Shown here: piece by piece, positions 17,118 to 25,911 of the stretch
Layout of the letters: each line of letters starts with the position of its first letter
How positions within the stretch are numbered: the stretch's first letter is position 1
DNA from: Lysinibacillus sphaericus
Lineage (GTDB): Bacteria; Bacillota; Bacilli; Bacillales_A; Planococcaceae
DNA: 64,000 nt
Assembly: GCF_006864135.1 (NCBI RefSeq)
Contig: NZ_SADV01000004.1
Span: 248,001 to 312,000, forward strand
Direction: 5' to 3'
Notes under the pieces: generated by a model
Told to the model about the DNA's origin: nothing
The model's database searches: none
Seen by the model: the letters and a program-made list of their open reading frames with translations, nothing else
Made by a program: the position numbers and the translations under genes

Positions 17118-17155
17118 GAAAAGTCACTCATATTTATGAATGGGTGACTTTTTTT
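17118..17155 (+). terminator. Terminator-like hairpin
   Basis: AAAAGTCACTCAT, loop, ATGGGTGACTTTTTTT. Confidence 0.8.
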
Positions 17156-17296
17156 AGATTATTATTAAATGATGGATAGATTTTCATTCAGATACACCGA
17201 AATATGGAACCTTCGCTAATTTTCCATTAGTGACCATTTGCGTTTTGAAAAGACAAGGTAAATTTTAATCCATGTCATCCGTAAAACTCGCAAGGC

Positions 17297-17377
17297 TTTT
17301 ATTATACGCTGTGTGAGCGATTGAGATGGGCAACGGTACGTGTTACTAAATCTCGATTCATTTTATAGCCGCGTTGT
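17297..17377. repeat. Dispersed hairpin repeat R3, copy 2
   Basis: Same 80-base unit as 3416-3494, with palindrome TTGAGAT...ATCTCGA around the conserved CAACGGTACGTGTTACTAAA. Confidence 0.75.
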
Positions 17378-17460
17378 AAAAATTAGTAAATTAAATTGAA
17401 AACATTTGTGAGAATCATCAGCTATAAAGGGAGATTAACAATTTTAATTGAGGAATAAAA

Positions 17461-17527
17461 GAAGAAACCAAAGTCTAAACTTTTTTGACATCGAAGTAAA
17501 GATTAGACTTTAACGTCCATGTACATA
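17461..17527. repeat. Hairpin repeat R2, copy 2
   Basis: GAAGAAACC AAAGTCTAAAC ... GATTAGACTTTAACGTCC; same orientation as 2417-2483. Confidence 0.75.
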
Positions 17528-17535
17528 TGAGTTTT

Positions 17536-17670
<135 letters not shown>

Positions 17671-17730
17671 TAAGCAATGCATCACACTAGAAAGTCTCAA
17701 AAGTTTTTAGAAAAAATGGGTGAAAATCTA

Positions 17731-17844
17731 TTGCAATTATTGGTCAATAAGCATAATATAAGTGAATAGTTATATAACAATTTAATCACCTGTAATCGGG
17801 TAGGTGATTTTAATTTAAATTATATATAAGTAAACGGTTATGTA
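17731..17844 (+). promoter_or_regulatory. arsR promoter with two ArsR-type operator copies
   Basis: A TTGCAA (17731-17736) and TAATAT (17754-17759) pair with a 17-base spacer forms a sigma-A promoter. Two similar 21-base sites, 17756-17776 (ATATAAGTGAATAGTTATATA) in part and 17824-17844 (ATATAAGTAAACGGTTATGT in part), have the half-site plus inverted half-site look of ArsR operators. The first overlaps the -10; the second ends just before the ribosome site. A hairpin (AATCACC...GGTGATT) lies between them. Confidence 0.55.
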
Positions 17845-17857
17845 AGGAGAGCTATAA

Positions 17858-18178
17858 ATGGAAAATACACTAATTGAAAAACAATTAAAAGCAGCAGCTG
17901 ATTTGAACCGTATTAAATTACTTGCATGTATGAAAAATGGGGAGGTTTGTGTATGTGATTTTGTGGATGTTCTAGGAATTTCACAGCCAGCAGTTAGTCA
18001 GCATCTTCGAAAATTAAAGGAGGCTGGCATTATTACTGAACGAAAGGTTGGTACATGGAAACATTATCGTTTAGTGGAGAAACAGACACCGCTTATGAAG
18101 GGGATTTTAGAACAAATCGAGCCATTAAATGGATGCCATTGTGGCTCTGACTGTACACACATAGGGGAGGAAAATTAG
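17858..18178 (+). CDS. arsR: ArsR-family arsenite-responsive repressor
   Basis: 106 residues with a winged-helix fold: recognition helix region [21 protein letters not shown] and wing [10 protein letters not shown]. The metalloid site CVCDF (Cys-x-Cys in helix alpha-3, as in classic ArsR) is present; a further cysteine cluster CHCGSDC lies at the C-terminus and may add As(III) ligands. It represses the operon until arsenite or antimonite binds. Start ATG behind AAGGAGAG. The stop overlaps the acr3 start by one base, so the two are coupled. Two operator-like sites precede it. Confidence 0.95.
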   Translation: MENTLIEKQLKAAADLNRIKLLACMKNGEVCVCDFVDVLGISQPAVSQHLRKLKEAGIITERKVGTWKHYRLVEKQTPLMKGILEQIEPLNGCHCGSDCTHIGEEN

Positions 18179-19248
18179 TGGGTAATGAATCTTTAACAAA
18201 ACAGCTTTCGTTTTTAGATCGCTACCTTACTCTTTGGATTTTTGTTGCGATGGGTATTGGCGTTCTATTAAGTATTACAATGCCTAATATCGGTGAAGCA
18301 TTAGAATCCATGTCGGTTGGTACAACATCCGTACCGATTGCTATAGGGCTAATTGTGATGATGTATCCGCCACTGGCAAAAGTAAAATATGAAGAAATGT
18401 GGCGTGTATTTAAGGATTGGAAAGTTCTTTTACTATCACTTTTTCAAAACTGGTTACTTGGACCGTTCTTAATGTTCTTTTTAGCGATTATCTTCTTGCA
18501 TGATTATCCAGAATATATGGCTGGGCTCATTATGATTGGTTTAGCTCGATGCATTGCAATGGTTATCGTGTGGAATGATTTAGCGCGTGGAGATCGCGAA
18601 TATGTAGCTGGTCTAGTTGCCTTTAATTCTATTTTTCAAATCGTAACATATTCGATTTTTGCTTACTTTTTCTTAAATGTATTACCTGGTTGGTTTGGCT
18701 TAGAGAATTTTAAAGTATCCATTTCTATGTGGGAAATTACGAAAAGCGTCCTTATTTACTTAGGAATACCATTTGCTGCTGGATTCCTCACACGTTTAAT
18801 AGGTATGAAAACAAAAGGGAAACAGTGGTATGAGGAAAGGTTCTTACCAAAGATTTCACCACTTACGTTAATTGCTCTCCTATTCACAATTGTGATGATG
18901 TTTGCCTTAAAGGGTGAGAAATTATTGGAATTACCACTTGATGTAGTGCGAATTGCTATCCCATTATTCATTTATTTTGTCGTGATGTTTGCAGTTTCTT
19001 TCTTTTCTTCACGTAAGGTAGGTGCATCTTACCCTGTCACTGCAGCCCTTTCGTTTACAGCTGCTAGTAACAACTTTGAGTTGGCAATTGCTGTAGCTGT
19101 AGGTGTTTTTGGACTTCATAGTGGCGTTGCTTTTGCCGCTGTTATCGGTCCTCTTGTAGAAGTACCTGTACTCATTGGGCTTGTATGGGTTGCCTTACGC
19201 TGGCAGAAGAAATATTATAAAACCAAAATTTTTCAAGCTGACAAATAG
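18178..19248 (+). CDS. acr3: ACR3-family arsenite efflux transporter
   Basis: 356 residues, GTG start overlapping the arsR stop. About ten membrane helices; hallmark ACR3 features include the helix 4 cysteine in [21 protein letters not shown], the LAVALVAF-like [22 protein letters not shown] and the late [24 protein letters not shown]. It exports As(OH)3 (and in some members antimonite) by proton antiport. All the signature stretches are intact. It is the core of the resistance operon with arsR upstream and two further genes downstream. Confidence 0.96.
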   Translation: MGNESLTKQLSFLDRYLTLWIFVAMGIGVLLSITMPNIGEALESMSVGTTSVPIAIGLIVMMYPPLAKVKYEEMWRVFKDWKVLLLSLFQNWLLGPFLMFFLAIIFLHDYPEYMAGLIMIGLARCIAMVIVWNDLARGDREYVAGLVAFNSIFQIVTYSIFAYFFLNVLPGWFGLENFKVSISMWEITKSVLIYLGIPFAAGFLTRLIGMKTKGKQWYEERFLPKISPLTLIALLFTIVMMFALKGEKLLELPLDVVRIAIPLFIYFVVMFAVSFFSSRKVGASYPVTAALSFTAASNNFELAIAVAVGVFGLHSGVAFAAVIGPLVEVPVLIGLVWVALRWQKKYYKTKIFQADK

Positions 19249-19263
19249 AAGGATGGAAAATCC

Positions 19264-19488
19264 ATGACAGTGAATCGTGTCAGTATGTTAACAAAAGGAT
19301 ATTTCATTTCCTATTTGACTCTTATTATGACTAGTAGAGAATATACATTAACTCAAGCTAATTCATTTGCTCTTGATTTCTTCTTTAAAGGAGATAAAGA
19401 ACGTTATGGTTCTTCAACATGGTCACAATCCGAGAAAGCTAAAATAGAAATTGAGAAAAAAATAGGGAGATTAAAGCATGTTAATTGA
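19264..19488 (+). CDS. Small hypothetical protein in ars operon
   Basis: 74 residues, ATG at 19264 behind AAGGATGG, 15 bases after acr3. The first half is mildly hydrophobic (KGYFISYLTLIM), the second half charged with several Lys/Glu. No cysteine and no recognised family; not an ArsC or ArsD. It could be a decayed remnant of a longer gene, since ars operons often have an arsenate reductase at this position and none is visible here. Confidence 0.45.
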   Translation: MTVNRVSMLTKGYFISYLTLIMTSREYTLTQANSFALDFFFKGDKERYGSSTWSQSEKAKIEIEKKIGRLKHVN

Positions 19489-19595
19489 ATCAGAAAGCTT
19501 TAAATATTACTGGCCTAGCTTAATGCTAGACGTAAAATACATTATATATAAGAAAATGCTTATATTAAAAATTTATAGCGAAGAAAGGTTTATTT

Positions 19596-20948
19596 ATGAA
19601 AACATTTAAAATAATTAAGCAAAATAATTCTTGTTGTACTACTAATAACATTAAGGAACAAGAGGCTTTTAATGATTTAAATATGACTTTACCTACTGTA
19701 ATAATTGGTGCTGGTCCAATCGGGTTAGCTGCAGCTGCTCATTTAGTGGAAAAAAATCAATCCTTTATTTTACTAGAGGCTGGGAATGAAATAGCTCATA
19801 ACATTCGCACTTGGGGCCATGTTACACTATTTTCTCCATGGCGATATAACATCAATAAAGCTGCTAAAGCCTTACTTGAGGAAACTGATTGGCAAGAACC
19901 TAACTTAGAAACATTACCGACTGGACATGAATTAATTGATCTTTATTTAAAACCTTTAGCAGAGTTAGCACAAATAAAGCCTTTCATTCATTTAAACTCA
20001 AAGGTAGTGGGCGTTTCACGTTTATTGAATGATAAGATGAAATCAAAAAATCGAGTTAATCAGTCCTTTAAGATATATATTGAAACGGAAGAAGACACAA
20101 ATGTCATTGAGGCGAAAGCTGTTATTGATGCAACAGGTACGTGGGGGAATCCGAATCCAGCAAACTCTACAGGTGTTTGGCTACAAACTGAAAAAGCTTT
20201 AGCAGATCGCATTGAATATGGTATACCAGATATACAAACGAATACTAAGAGATATGCAAACAAGAAGATCGCTGTTATTGGTGGCGGTCATTCAGCTATC
20301 AATACCTTACTATCTTTAGTTGCATTACAAAAAGAGAATCCTTCAACGAAACTTGTTTGGATTATGCGTAAAAAATCTGTTGAAGAAGTATATGGTGGGG
20401 AAGAAAAGGATGCATTGAAAGCACGTGGTTCTCTAAGTATACGTATTCATAAATTAGTAGATTCAGGTAAGATTAAAGTAGTTTCACCATTCTATATTTC
20501 AATGGTGAAAAGAGATGAAAAAATAAATATTGTTGGTACTTCAAATGGAAAAAAAAACGTATTAACAGGATTCGATGAGCTTATTGTAAATGCAGGAAGT
20601 AGACCAAATTTTACAATTAACAGCGAACTACGTCTGTCCATTGATACTACAACGGAGAGTGTGCAAGCATTAGCACCACTAATTGATCCTAATGAACATA
20701 GTTGTGGAACAGTTCGAGCGCATGGAGAAGAGATACTACGACAACCAGAAAAAGGTTTCTATATAGTAGGCGCAAAAAGTTATGGACGCGCACCCACATT
20801 TTTAATGGCAACAGGTTATGAACAAGTACGATCAATAGCTGCCTATTTAGCAGGCAATGAGGAAGCTTCGCAACGTGTGGAATTAGAGCTACCAGATACA
20901 GGCGTATGCAGTAGTAACCTTTCCAATCAATCAAATACATGTTGTTAA
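19596..20948 (+). CDS. ArsO-like FAD/NAD(P)-binding flavoprotein
   Basis: 450 residues. FAD site in VIIGAGPIGLAAAAHLVEKN (about residues 35-55), a flavin-monooxygenase-like arrangement, a second Rossmann motif KIAVIGGGHSAINTLL (about 224-239) for NAD(P)H, and C-terminal FAD-contact GFYIVGAKSYGRAPTF. It belongs to the flavoprotein group often encoded in ars operons (named ArsO or 'putative flavin-binding monooxygenase'); the reaction is not settled. Unusual: vicinal cysteines at both ends, C13-C14 near the N-terminus and C449-C450 as the last two residues, with C438 before them, suitable for As(III) thiol binding. Start ATG behind GAAGAAAGG. Confidence 0.82.
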   Translation: MKTFKIIKQNNSCCTTNNIKEQEAFNDLNMTLPTVIIGAGPIGLAAAAHLVEKNQSFILLEAGNEIAHNIRTWGHVTLFSPWRYNINKAAKALLEETDWQEPNLETLPTGHELIDLYLKPLAELAQIKPFIHLNSKVVGVSRLLNDKMKSKNRVNQSFKIYIETEEDTNVIEAKAVIDATGTWGNPNPANSTGVWLQTEKALADRIEYGIPDIQTNTKRYANKKIAVIGGGHSAINTLLSLVALQKENPSTKLVWIMRKKSVEEVYGGEEKDALKARGSLSIRIHKLVDSGKIKVVSPFYISMVKRDEKINIVGTSNGKKNVLTGFDELIVNAGSRPNFTINSELRLSIDTTTESVQALAPLIDPNEHSCGTVRAHGEEILRQPEKGFYIVGAKSYGRAPTFLMATGYEQVRSIAAYLAGNEEASQRVELELPDTGVCSSNLSNQSNTCC

Positions 20949-21005
20949 TTATTCGACTGTTAGCAAAAGCTAGCAGTCCTTTTCTAAATAATAGGGCAAA
21001 AATGA

Positions 21006-21420
21006 ATGGAAACATTGCTTATTCGAAAAATGGAATACAAGGATTTAAAAGAGGTATTAAACATCTATAAAGAAGGAATCGATACAGGGATGGCAACCTT
21101 TGAAACAATTGTGCCTAGTTAACAGTTATGGGATGAAAGACATCATGCATCTTTGCGTTTTGTAGCAGAAGAACATAATAGAGTGATTGGATGGATTACA
21201 CTGTATATTCTGGAGTTGGAGAAGTAAGTGTTTATATATTAAAGGATAGTAAAGGGAAAGGAATTACCTCCAAGCTGTTTCGAAAACTAATTGAGGAGAG
21301 TGAAAAAGCAGGTTTTTGGATGCTCCAATCATCAATTTTTGCTATCAATTCATCAAGTATTATTTACTTTTTATCAAATCAAAAATAGGCATTATGCTGT
21401 TGAAGTAACCATGCATATTT
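21006..21420 (+). pseudogene. Broken ArsN-like/phosphinothricin N-acetyltransferase
   Basis: Reads METLLIRKMEYKDLKEVLNIY, then EGIDTGMATFETIVPS, an in-frame TAA, WDERHHASLRFVAEEHNRVIGWIT, a loss of about ten codons plus a frame change, then GVGEVSVYILKDSKGKGITSKLF and FWMLQSSIFAINSSS. This is the order of motifs of the PAT/ArsN group of GNAT enzymes (IYNEGI, ATFET, WD.RH, GVAEVSVYI, RGKGIG acetyl-CoA loop, LQ..IF..N). ArsN members acetylate organoarsenical or phosphinic antibiotics such as arsinothricin. Its place just behind the ars genes supports arsN; the stop and frameshift make it dead. Confidence 0.8.
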
Positions 21421-22843
21421 TTGATTAACAATCTTTATATTTAATTGAGTTTAATTTATTCAATTTATCTATACATACCACTTAACATAACAGGGGCCAT
21501 TTTTAAATTTTGAGCCTTTGTTCATTTTGGCTAGACATTTCCTCAAAACTTCGACCAATATCGGTTCCTAACATGCTTATAAATGGCCTTAATAGTGTTT
21601 TTGGTAGGGTTTAGTTTGCTTCGAAATAAAATGAAACTAGAGATTATTATTTTGTACAGGTTATAGTTTGTTTATTTATTCTTTATGTAAATGTGGGATA
21701 GCGCAGTACAATAACTACTTGGGGCGATGCATGCAAAGACTATCCCGAAACTAATGTATGTAATGGGGTTTAAAAACATTACAACTGTAAATATGGATGA
21801 AAAGGATGGAAAAAGAACCATATTTTTAAGAAGAAATGAATAATCTAAAGAATTGGAGAAAAGAGGGAATGCTATAGATATATTATTCATTCTCTAATAT
21901 ATCTAGTTTATGCCATCTTATAAAAAATAAATAAATACAAAAGGGTCACTTGGGCCAGAGCAATCCAAAGCCTAAAAGTTATGAGCAGAGCTAAACTAAT
22001 TTGCTTAACACTACTATAATTATGTTGCTATAGCATGATTTGTATAGTGGATGGCCTTATAAATCGAATAAAAATAAAAAACAATAACTCGAGGTTGTTT
22101 GCAGTTTTAAGGTAGTGTAAGTGGAATTTTTCAGAACAATATGAGAAAAAAGGGTCACTGGGTTGTAAGTGACCCTAAATGAGGGAGGATGTGACGGTCA
22201 ACCAACGCCACAACCTAATAAGTGCGTGCGATACACTCAATACTAATGTGAGCAAGGTAAGATTAATTATACATAAAAAAGCCACAGCGTATGAGACCCA
22301 AGCTTGGAATTGGTAGTTCTTAGGAAAATTATCATCACATGTATGTTAAAGGGATAGCGTGTGCAATAGTTTGGAGCGATGCAATAAGTTGCCATCCCAA
22401 AATAAATATTGTAATTTTAATCGGGAACATTACAACGCAATAAAAATGGTCATTTTTCAAATCGGTAGTGACCAATTATAGCCCATTAATAATTTAATGT
22501 TTTGAGATGAAAAAAGTTGCGAAGATGAAATTTATTGATGACACTAATATTTTATGCTCCAACAGAAAAAAATTGGTTTTTACATTTATAAATGCAATAT
22601 AAAACTGTGGCGCTCGCCAACGCCACAGTCTATATTAGTGTATGCGGTACACTCAATATTAATTTGTGCAAATTGTTACCTATATATAAGTAATAGCATC
22701 CGTTGCTGATCCTCATACGCTAAAGTTCAGAATTGCTTACCCTTTACGGTTTAGTAAAAGCAAAACGCTCACTTGGGATAAAAGTGAACCTTAGTACCAA
22801 GGTGAGTACCTGATCTTTTTGTGTTCATAATAATAAGATGAAG
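21421..22843. repeat. Long non-coding stretch with two decayed direct repeats
   Basis: Block A at 21687-21800 and 22339-22450 shares GGGATAGCG, GCGATGC, CCC.AA, ACATTACAAC and TATGG-type words in the same order. Block B at 22190-22270 and 22600-22690 shares CAACGCCACA, ACACTCAATA and T.TGAGCAA-type words. GGGTCACTTGGG-like segments recur at 21940, 22150 and 22760. Minus-strand conceptual translation of both A copies gives similar Cys-rich peptides (FGMATYCIAPNYCTRYP in the second), so these are probably remains of a duplicated gene. Nothing intact. A perfect 9-base hairpin stands at 22605-22630. Confidence 0.5.
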
Positions 22844-23023
22844 CTACTTAATTGCTTCATCGCTAAGATTCTTCTCAGAAACTTCTTTAGTATAAGCATT
22901 TACAGTTTTTTCTTTAGCTTCTTTTTGCTCACTAGCTGGAGCTTCTTCTGATGCCGCTTCATCCTCATTACATGCAGTTAGTATTAATGTAGACAATACC
23001 CCTATATAAAATTTTTTCTTCAT
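22844..23023 (-). CDS. Small Cys-anchored lipoprotein, 59 residues
   Basis: ATG at 23023 with AAAGGAGG at proper spacing. The product starts MKKKFYIGVLSTLILTACNE: a full lipoprotein signal with lipobox LTAC (Cys18), then an acidic, Ala/Glu-rich tail of about 40 residues (EDEAASEEAPASEQKEAKEK) with no fold signature. It would be tethered to the outer face of the membrane. Similar tiny lipoproteins are common in Bacillaceae and have no assigned role. It stands alone, divergent from the Gln-rich protein at 23272. Confidence 0.7.
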   Translation of the reverse strand: MKKKFYIGVLSTLILTACNEDEAASEEAPASEQKEAKEKTVNAYTKEVSEKNLSDEAIK

Positions 23024-23271
23024 TGCATAACCTCCTTTAGTATTATCATTCTGGTGAATGTATTTTTAATATACAGATAAATGTAGTTAGTTATCTGTTT
23101 TGCTATATCAATACTCGGGTATTGTAAGTAGAGGATAACTAAAGAATTCAGTACCGTATTATTGCTTGTTGGAATGGTAGGAGTAAAAAAATGTTCAGTA
23201 TAGTATTAGCTCTATTTCCTATACTAAACCTGTATTAAAATATATTTAATTAAGGAAGGAGGCTTTTATTA

Positions 23272-23586
23272 GTGAGATTTCTAACATGGGGAGTAATAGG
23301 TGCTGTTATTTTAGGTGTAGCTAGAGGAATGCAAAATGGCACTTTTCAACAGTTCACAAAAAACATTTCAAATAAGTTAAATCTACAGAATGCTCAACAA
23401 ATGATGCAGCCAATACAACAGATGACACAACCATTGCAACAAATGTCTCAGCCTTTACAACAGATGAACCAATCTTCACAACAATCGAAACAACCTCAAC
23501 AACAAACAAACCAATCTTCACAACAAATGAACCAATCATTACAAAATGCAGCCGTTAACACATCAACTGGTAATTCACCAAAATAA
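23272..23586 (+). CDS. Gln/Met-repeat small membrane-anchored protein
   Basis: 104 residues, GTG start behind a strong AAGGAGG. An N-terminal hydrophobic segment (FLTWGVIGAVILGVARGM) is followed by FQQFTKNISNKLNLQ and then a long repeat of the type Q-Q-M-x-Q-P-L-Q (about residues 42-95) made almost only of Gln, Met, Pro, Ser and Asn. The repeat is encoded by varying codons, so it is selected at protein level and not a mere DNA slip. I do not recognise a family; the composition recalls sporulation or coat-associated small proteins. Confidence 0.7.
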   Translation: MRFLTWGVIGAVILGVARGMQNGTFQQFTKNISNKLNLQNAQQMMQPIQQMTQPLQQMSQPLQQMNQSSQQSKQPQQQTNQSSQQMNQSLQNAAVNTSTGNSPK

Positions 23587-23714
23587 TAATGTCTACAAAT
23601 GAACAATTGCTATGAGATGAAATGAAAGGGTTTTGTAGGAAGAGTAATTTTATCGCATAAGTATTATTGATATCCATCTACAATATGATTAATGTAGATG
23701 GAGAGTGATTACTT

Positions 23715-23912
23715 ATGAAGAAGTTATCTATAATATATTGCGAAGCAAACGGTAAGGGGCATGTGATTAATAAATTTGAAAATACAATACCTGTATTACC
23801 TAATGTAGGAGATAAAGTAGGGTTAGGAAATGCATTTTACAAAGTAGAAAGACGGGACTTTGTATACGTAGAAGAATATAATACTGTAGAAGTATATATT
23901 TACTTGAATTAA
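23715..23912 (+). CDS. Small hypothetical protein, 65 residues
   Basis: ATG at 23715 after TGGAGAGTGATTACTT. Predicted all-beta with alternating hydrophobic pattern (KLSIIYCEANGKGHVINKFE, FYKVERRDFVYVEE, TVEVYIYLN); one Cys. The GDKVGLGNAFYKVERRDFVY part resembles small single-domain proteins of phages and Bacillus plasmids, without a named function. A hairpin terminator with TGCATAAA extension follows at once. Confidence 0.65.
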   Translation: MKKLSIIYCEANGKGHVINKFENTIPVLPNVGDKVGLGNAFYKVERRDFVYVEEYNTVEVYIYLN

Positions 23913-23954
23913 TGCATAAAGTCACGTCCAACAAGGCGTGGCTTTTTATGCATT
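23911..23954 (+). terminator. Terminator hairpin
   Basis: AATGCATAAAGTCACG, loop, CGTGGCTTTTTATGCATT: long arms, perfect except for one position, containing a five-T run. Confidence 0.8.
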
Positions 23955-24451
23955 TAATACTTATTTAAAAACTTTACCACCTTTAAACGATTTCAAATCA
24001 AACGTTATACAATTAGAAAAATTGAAAGGGTTGGGAAATATTCATAAGCCTTTTTGAATGCTTTAATAAAAGAAAAGTTAAGACAAGAGACTACTAAAAG
24101 TGCCAATGCAGAAAGTTTTTTTTCTAAATGCACCGGAGAAAAATCTTAATTTTCCCATTCACATTTCATCAGTAATTGCTCTCCATTTAATCATGCTGAT
24201 AAATAAGTTGAACAGAGATTATATAAAACACGAATATTATATTTAAAAGTTATCTTTCACAAATGTTTGTAGAATAAACTTTATTTATTATCAAAGGACA
24301 GTAAAAGCAATAATTAATGGAAAAATTCGACAAAACAATCTAATATAAACAAGGGAAACCCCCAAGTTGTACAAATTAACGTTATTTCTAAATGTTAATT
24401 TGTATTTAACTTGGGGTTTTTCGTGTGATTTTAAGGAAAGAGGGATTTATT
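23955..24451. other. Gap before the recombinase gene
   Basis: No gene. Ends with the long palindrome 24356-24421. Confidence 0.6.
24356..24421. repeat. Long palindrome directly upstream of the tyrosine recombinase gene
   Basis: Arms CCCCCAAGTTGTACAAATTA and TAATTTGTATTTAACTTGGG, about 25 bases each, around a 13-base centre; ends GGGGTTTTTCG. It could be a terminator, but it ends only 30 bases before the recombinase start and has no gene just upstream, so an operator or recombination site is also possible. Confidence 0.6.
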
Positions 24452-25555
24452 ATGAATAACACGATTACTGAAAAAAGCACGTTGGAAGAAGCATATCTAG
24501 ATCAAGAACTAGATAGTGTATGGTCACAAAATTCGAAGAACGTATATCGAAGAAATATTAAAAAGATTTCGGAACATATGAAAGGCCTTGGATTAGAACC
24601 TACAATCGAAAATGTAACAAGTCGATACTTCAAAAAATGGTTAAAAGATCATTATGGAAACTACCAACCAAGTACACTTAACCAACAAAAAAGTACAATG
24701 ATTTCTCTATTTAGACATTTAAATAATGAGGGAATTGTAAATAATAATCCGTTTTTGAACGTAACCATTGAAGATTATTCAGGTGATACTCATTTATCAA
24801 AAGACTTAGATATTATGGAGCTGTACCAAGTATACAAAGCTGCGCATGAATTACAAGCAGTTGGAGTTAATATTCTCGCGCCAATGCTGTTAGATTTTTA
24901 TACTGGATTACGTTCCACGAATTTAATTAAATTAAAGGTTAAGTCACTTGAAAGGGAAGAATGTTCTATTAATATTATTCTTGATAAAGAAGATAACGAG
25001 GATAAAGAGGATAGAGAAACACCAATTATTAATTCAAAAAATAGGGAAGACGTACTTCCAATACCACCAAAAGCAATGGCTATACTTTGTGAATATGCTA
25101 AAGGTAAGTCACCAGAAGATCCATTTCTTTATGGGTTAAAAGGAAAGGCCTTTGCCAACAAACAAATGAATTACATTGTGAAAAAAATTTGTGAACATCT
25201 AGGATGGATTGTAGAAATGCCGGTCTCCGATGGAAGTGACAAGAAAAAGAAAATTAAGACCAATAAGTATTTCACACCACATGGATTACGTTATTCAATA
25301 GCGGGCATATTTCACGATATGGGAGTCGAAGATAATTCTATTCGCATGCTACTTTTACATTCTAAGAAACAGTCTTTAGATGCTTTAAGTCGCTATATTT
25401 TTAGATTTTCTAGAGAATATAAACAGCTACGTGCAGCCCAGATTTTATTGGAAACAGTTTTAGAGACTGCATTAGAAATGGAAGATAGATTTGGTGTACC
25501 AATGGATTTGGAATCTATCTATGAACAACTACCAAATGCATATGAAAACTATTAA
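24452..25555 (+). CDS. Divergent tyrosine recombinase/integrase
   Basis: 367 residues from the ATG at 24452, which has GAAAGAGGG before it. An N-terminal SAM-like arm-binding domain (residues about 15-105: SVWSQNSKNVYRRNIKK, STLNQQKSTMISLFRHL) precedes the catalytic domain. Catalytic residues visible: Arg I in TGLRSTNLI, His-x-x-Arg in PHGLRYS (His and Arg II), His III in LLLHSKKQSLDAL, and the nucleophile Tyr in ALSRYIFRF. A KEDNEDKEDRE acidic insert separates Arg I from box II. It is not XerC/D-like in detail: HGLRYS lacks the usual RH, and the C-terminal tail of about 45 residues is long. Substrate unknown; a palindrome lies directly upstream. Confidence 0.8.
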   Translation: MNNTITEKSTLEEAYLDQELDSVWSQNSKNVYRRNIKKISEHMKGLGLEPTIENVTSRYFKKWLKDHYGNYQPSTLNQQKSTMISLFRHLNNEGIVNNNPFLNVTIEDYSGDTHLSKDLDIMELYQVYKAAHELQAVGVNILAPMLLDFYTGLRSTNLIKLKVKSLEREECSINIILDKEDNEDKEDRETPIINSKNREDVLPIPPKAMAILCEYAKGKSPEDPFLYGLKGKAFANKQMNYIVKKICEHLGWIVEMPVSDGSDKKKKIKTNKYFTPHGLRYSIAGIFHDMGVEDNSIRMLLLHSKKQSLDALSRYIFRFSREYKQLRAAQILLETVLETALEMEDRFGVPMDLESIYEQLPNAYENY

Positions 25556-25626
25556 AAAATTCATCTTATATTATAGTATTTAAAGATCAGCTAATTCATT
25601 TTACTTTTTCGAAAATGGAACACGCA

Positions 25627-25881
25627 ATGTTATCGAATCCAAGTACTTACTCTACTAATTATTTTACTAGTTCAATCGAAGGTAATATTGAAACATCACC
25701 ATTTCAGTTCGCTGGAGTAAACCCTAATTCTTATCATCAACAAGGCGGTTTCCAATCAGAAGGATTTATAATGCCGTCAACAAATTTGAGTTATCCTTAT
25801 CAACCGCAGTTAACAACTAATCATTATCAGTCTATCTATCCAAATCATTTGAATGGTTACGATATTTCTAATAAAAAATAA
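25627..25881 (+). CDS. Hypothetical Asn/Ser/Tyr/Gln-rich small protein
   Basis: About 84 residues from the second Met; the ATG at 25615 has no ribosome site, the one at 25627 only GGAAC. The product is low in charge and rich in Asn, Ser, Tyr, Gln and Pro (SYPYQPQLTTNHYQSIYPNH), probably disordered, as in small spore-coat or surface proteins. Weak translation signals keep this uncertain. It lies 70 bases after the recombinase gene and ends in a clear terminator (25879-25911). Confidence 0.5.
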   Translation: MLSNPSTYSTNYFTSSIEGNIETSPFQFAGVNPNSYHQQGGFQSEGFIMPSTNLSYPYQPQLTTNHYQSIYPNHLNGYDISNKK

Positions 25882-25911
25882 CTACCCAATTACGGGTAGT
25901 TGCTTCCTTTT
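25879..25911 (+). terminator. Terminator hairpin
   Basis: AACTACCC, AATTA-type loop, GGGTAGTT. Its complement forms the end of the truncated recombinase pseudogene reading the other way. Confidence 0.7.

Noticed and set aside
19264-19488. Arsenate reductase ArsC
   Set aside because: The product has no cysteine and no P-loop (CxnR) motif.
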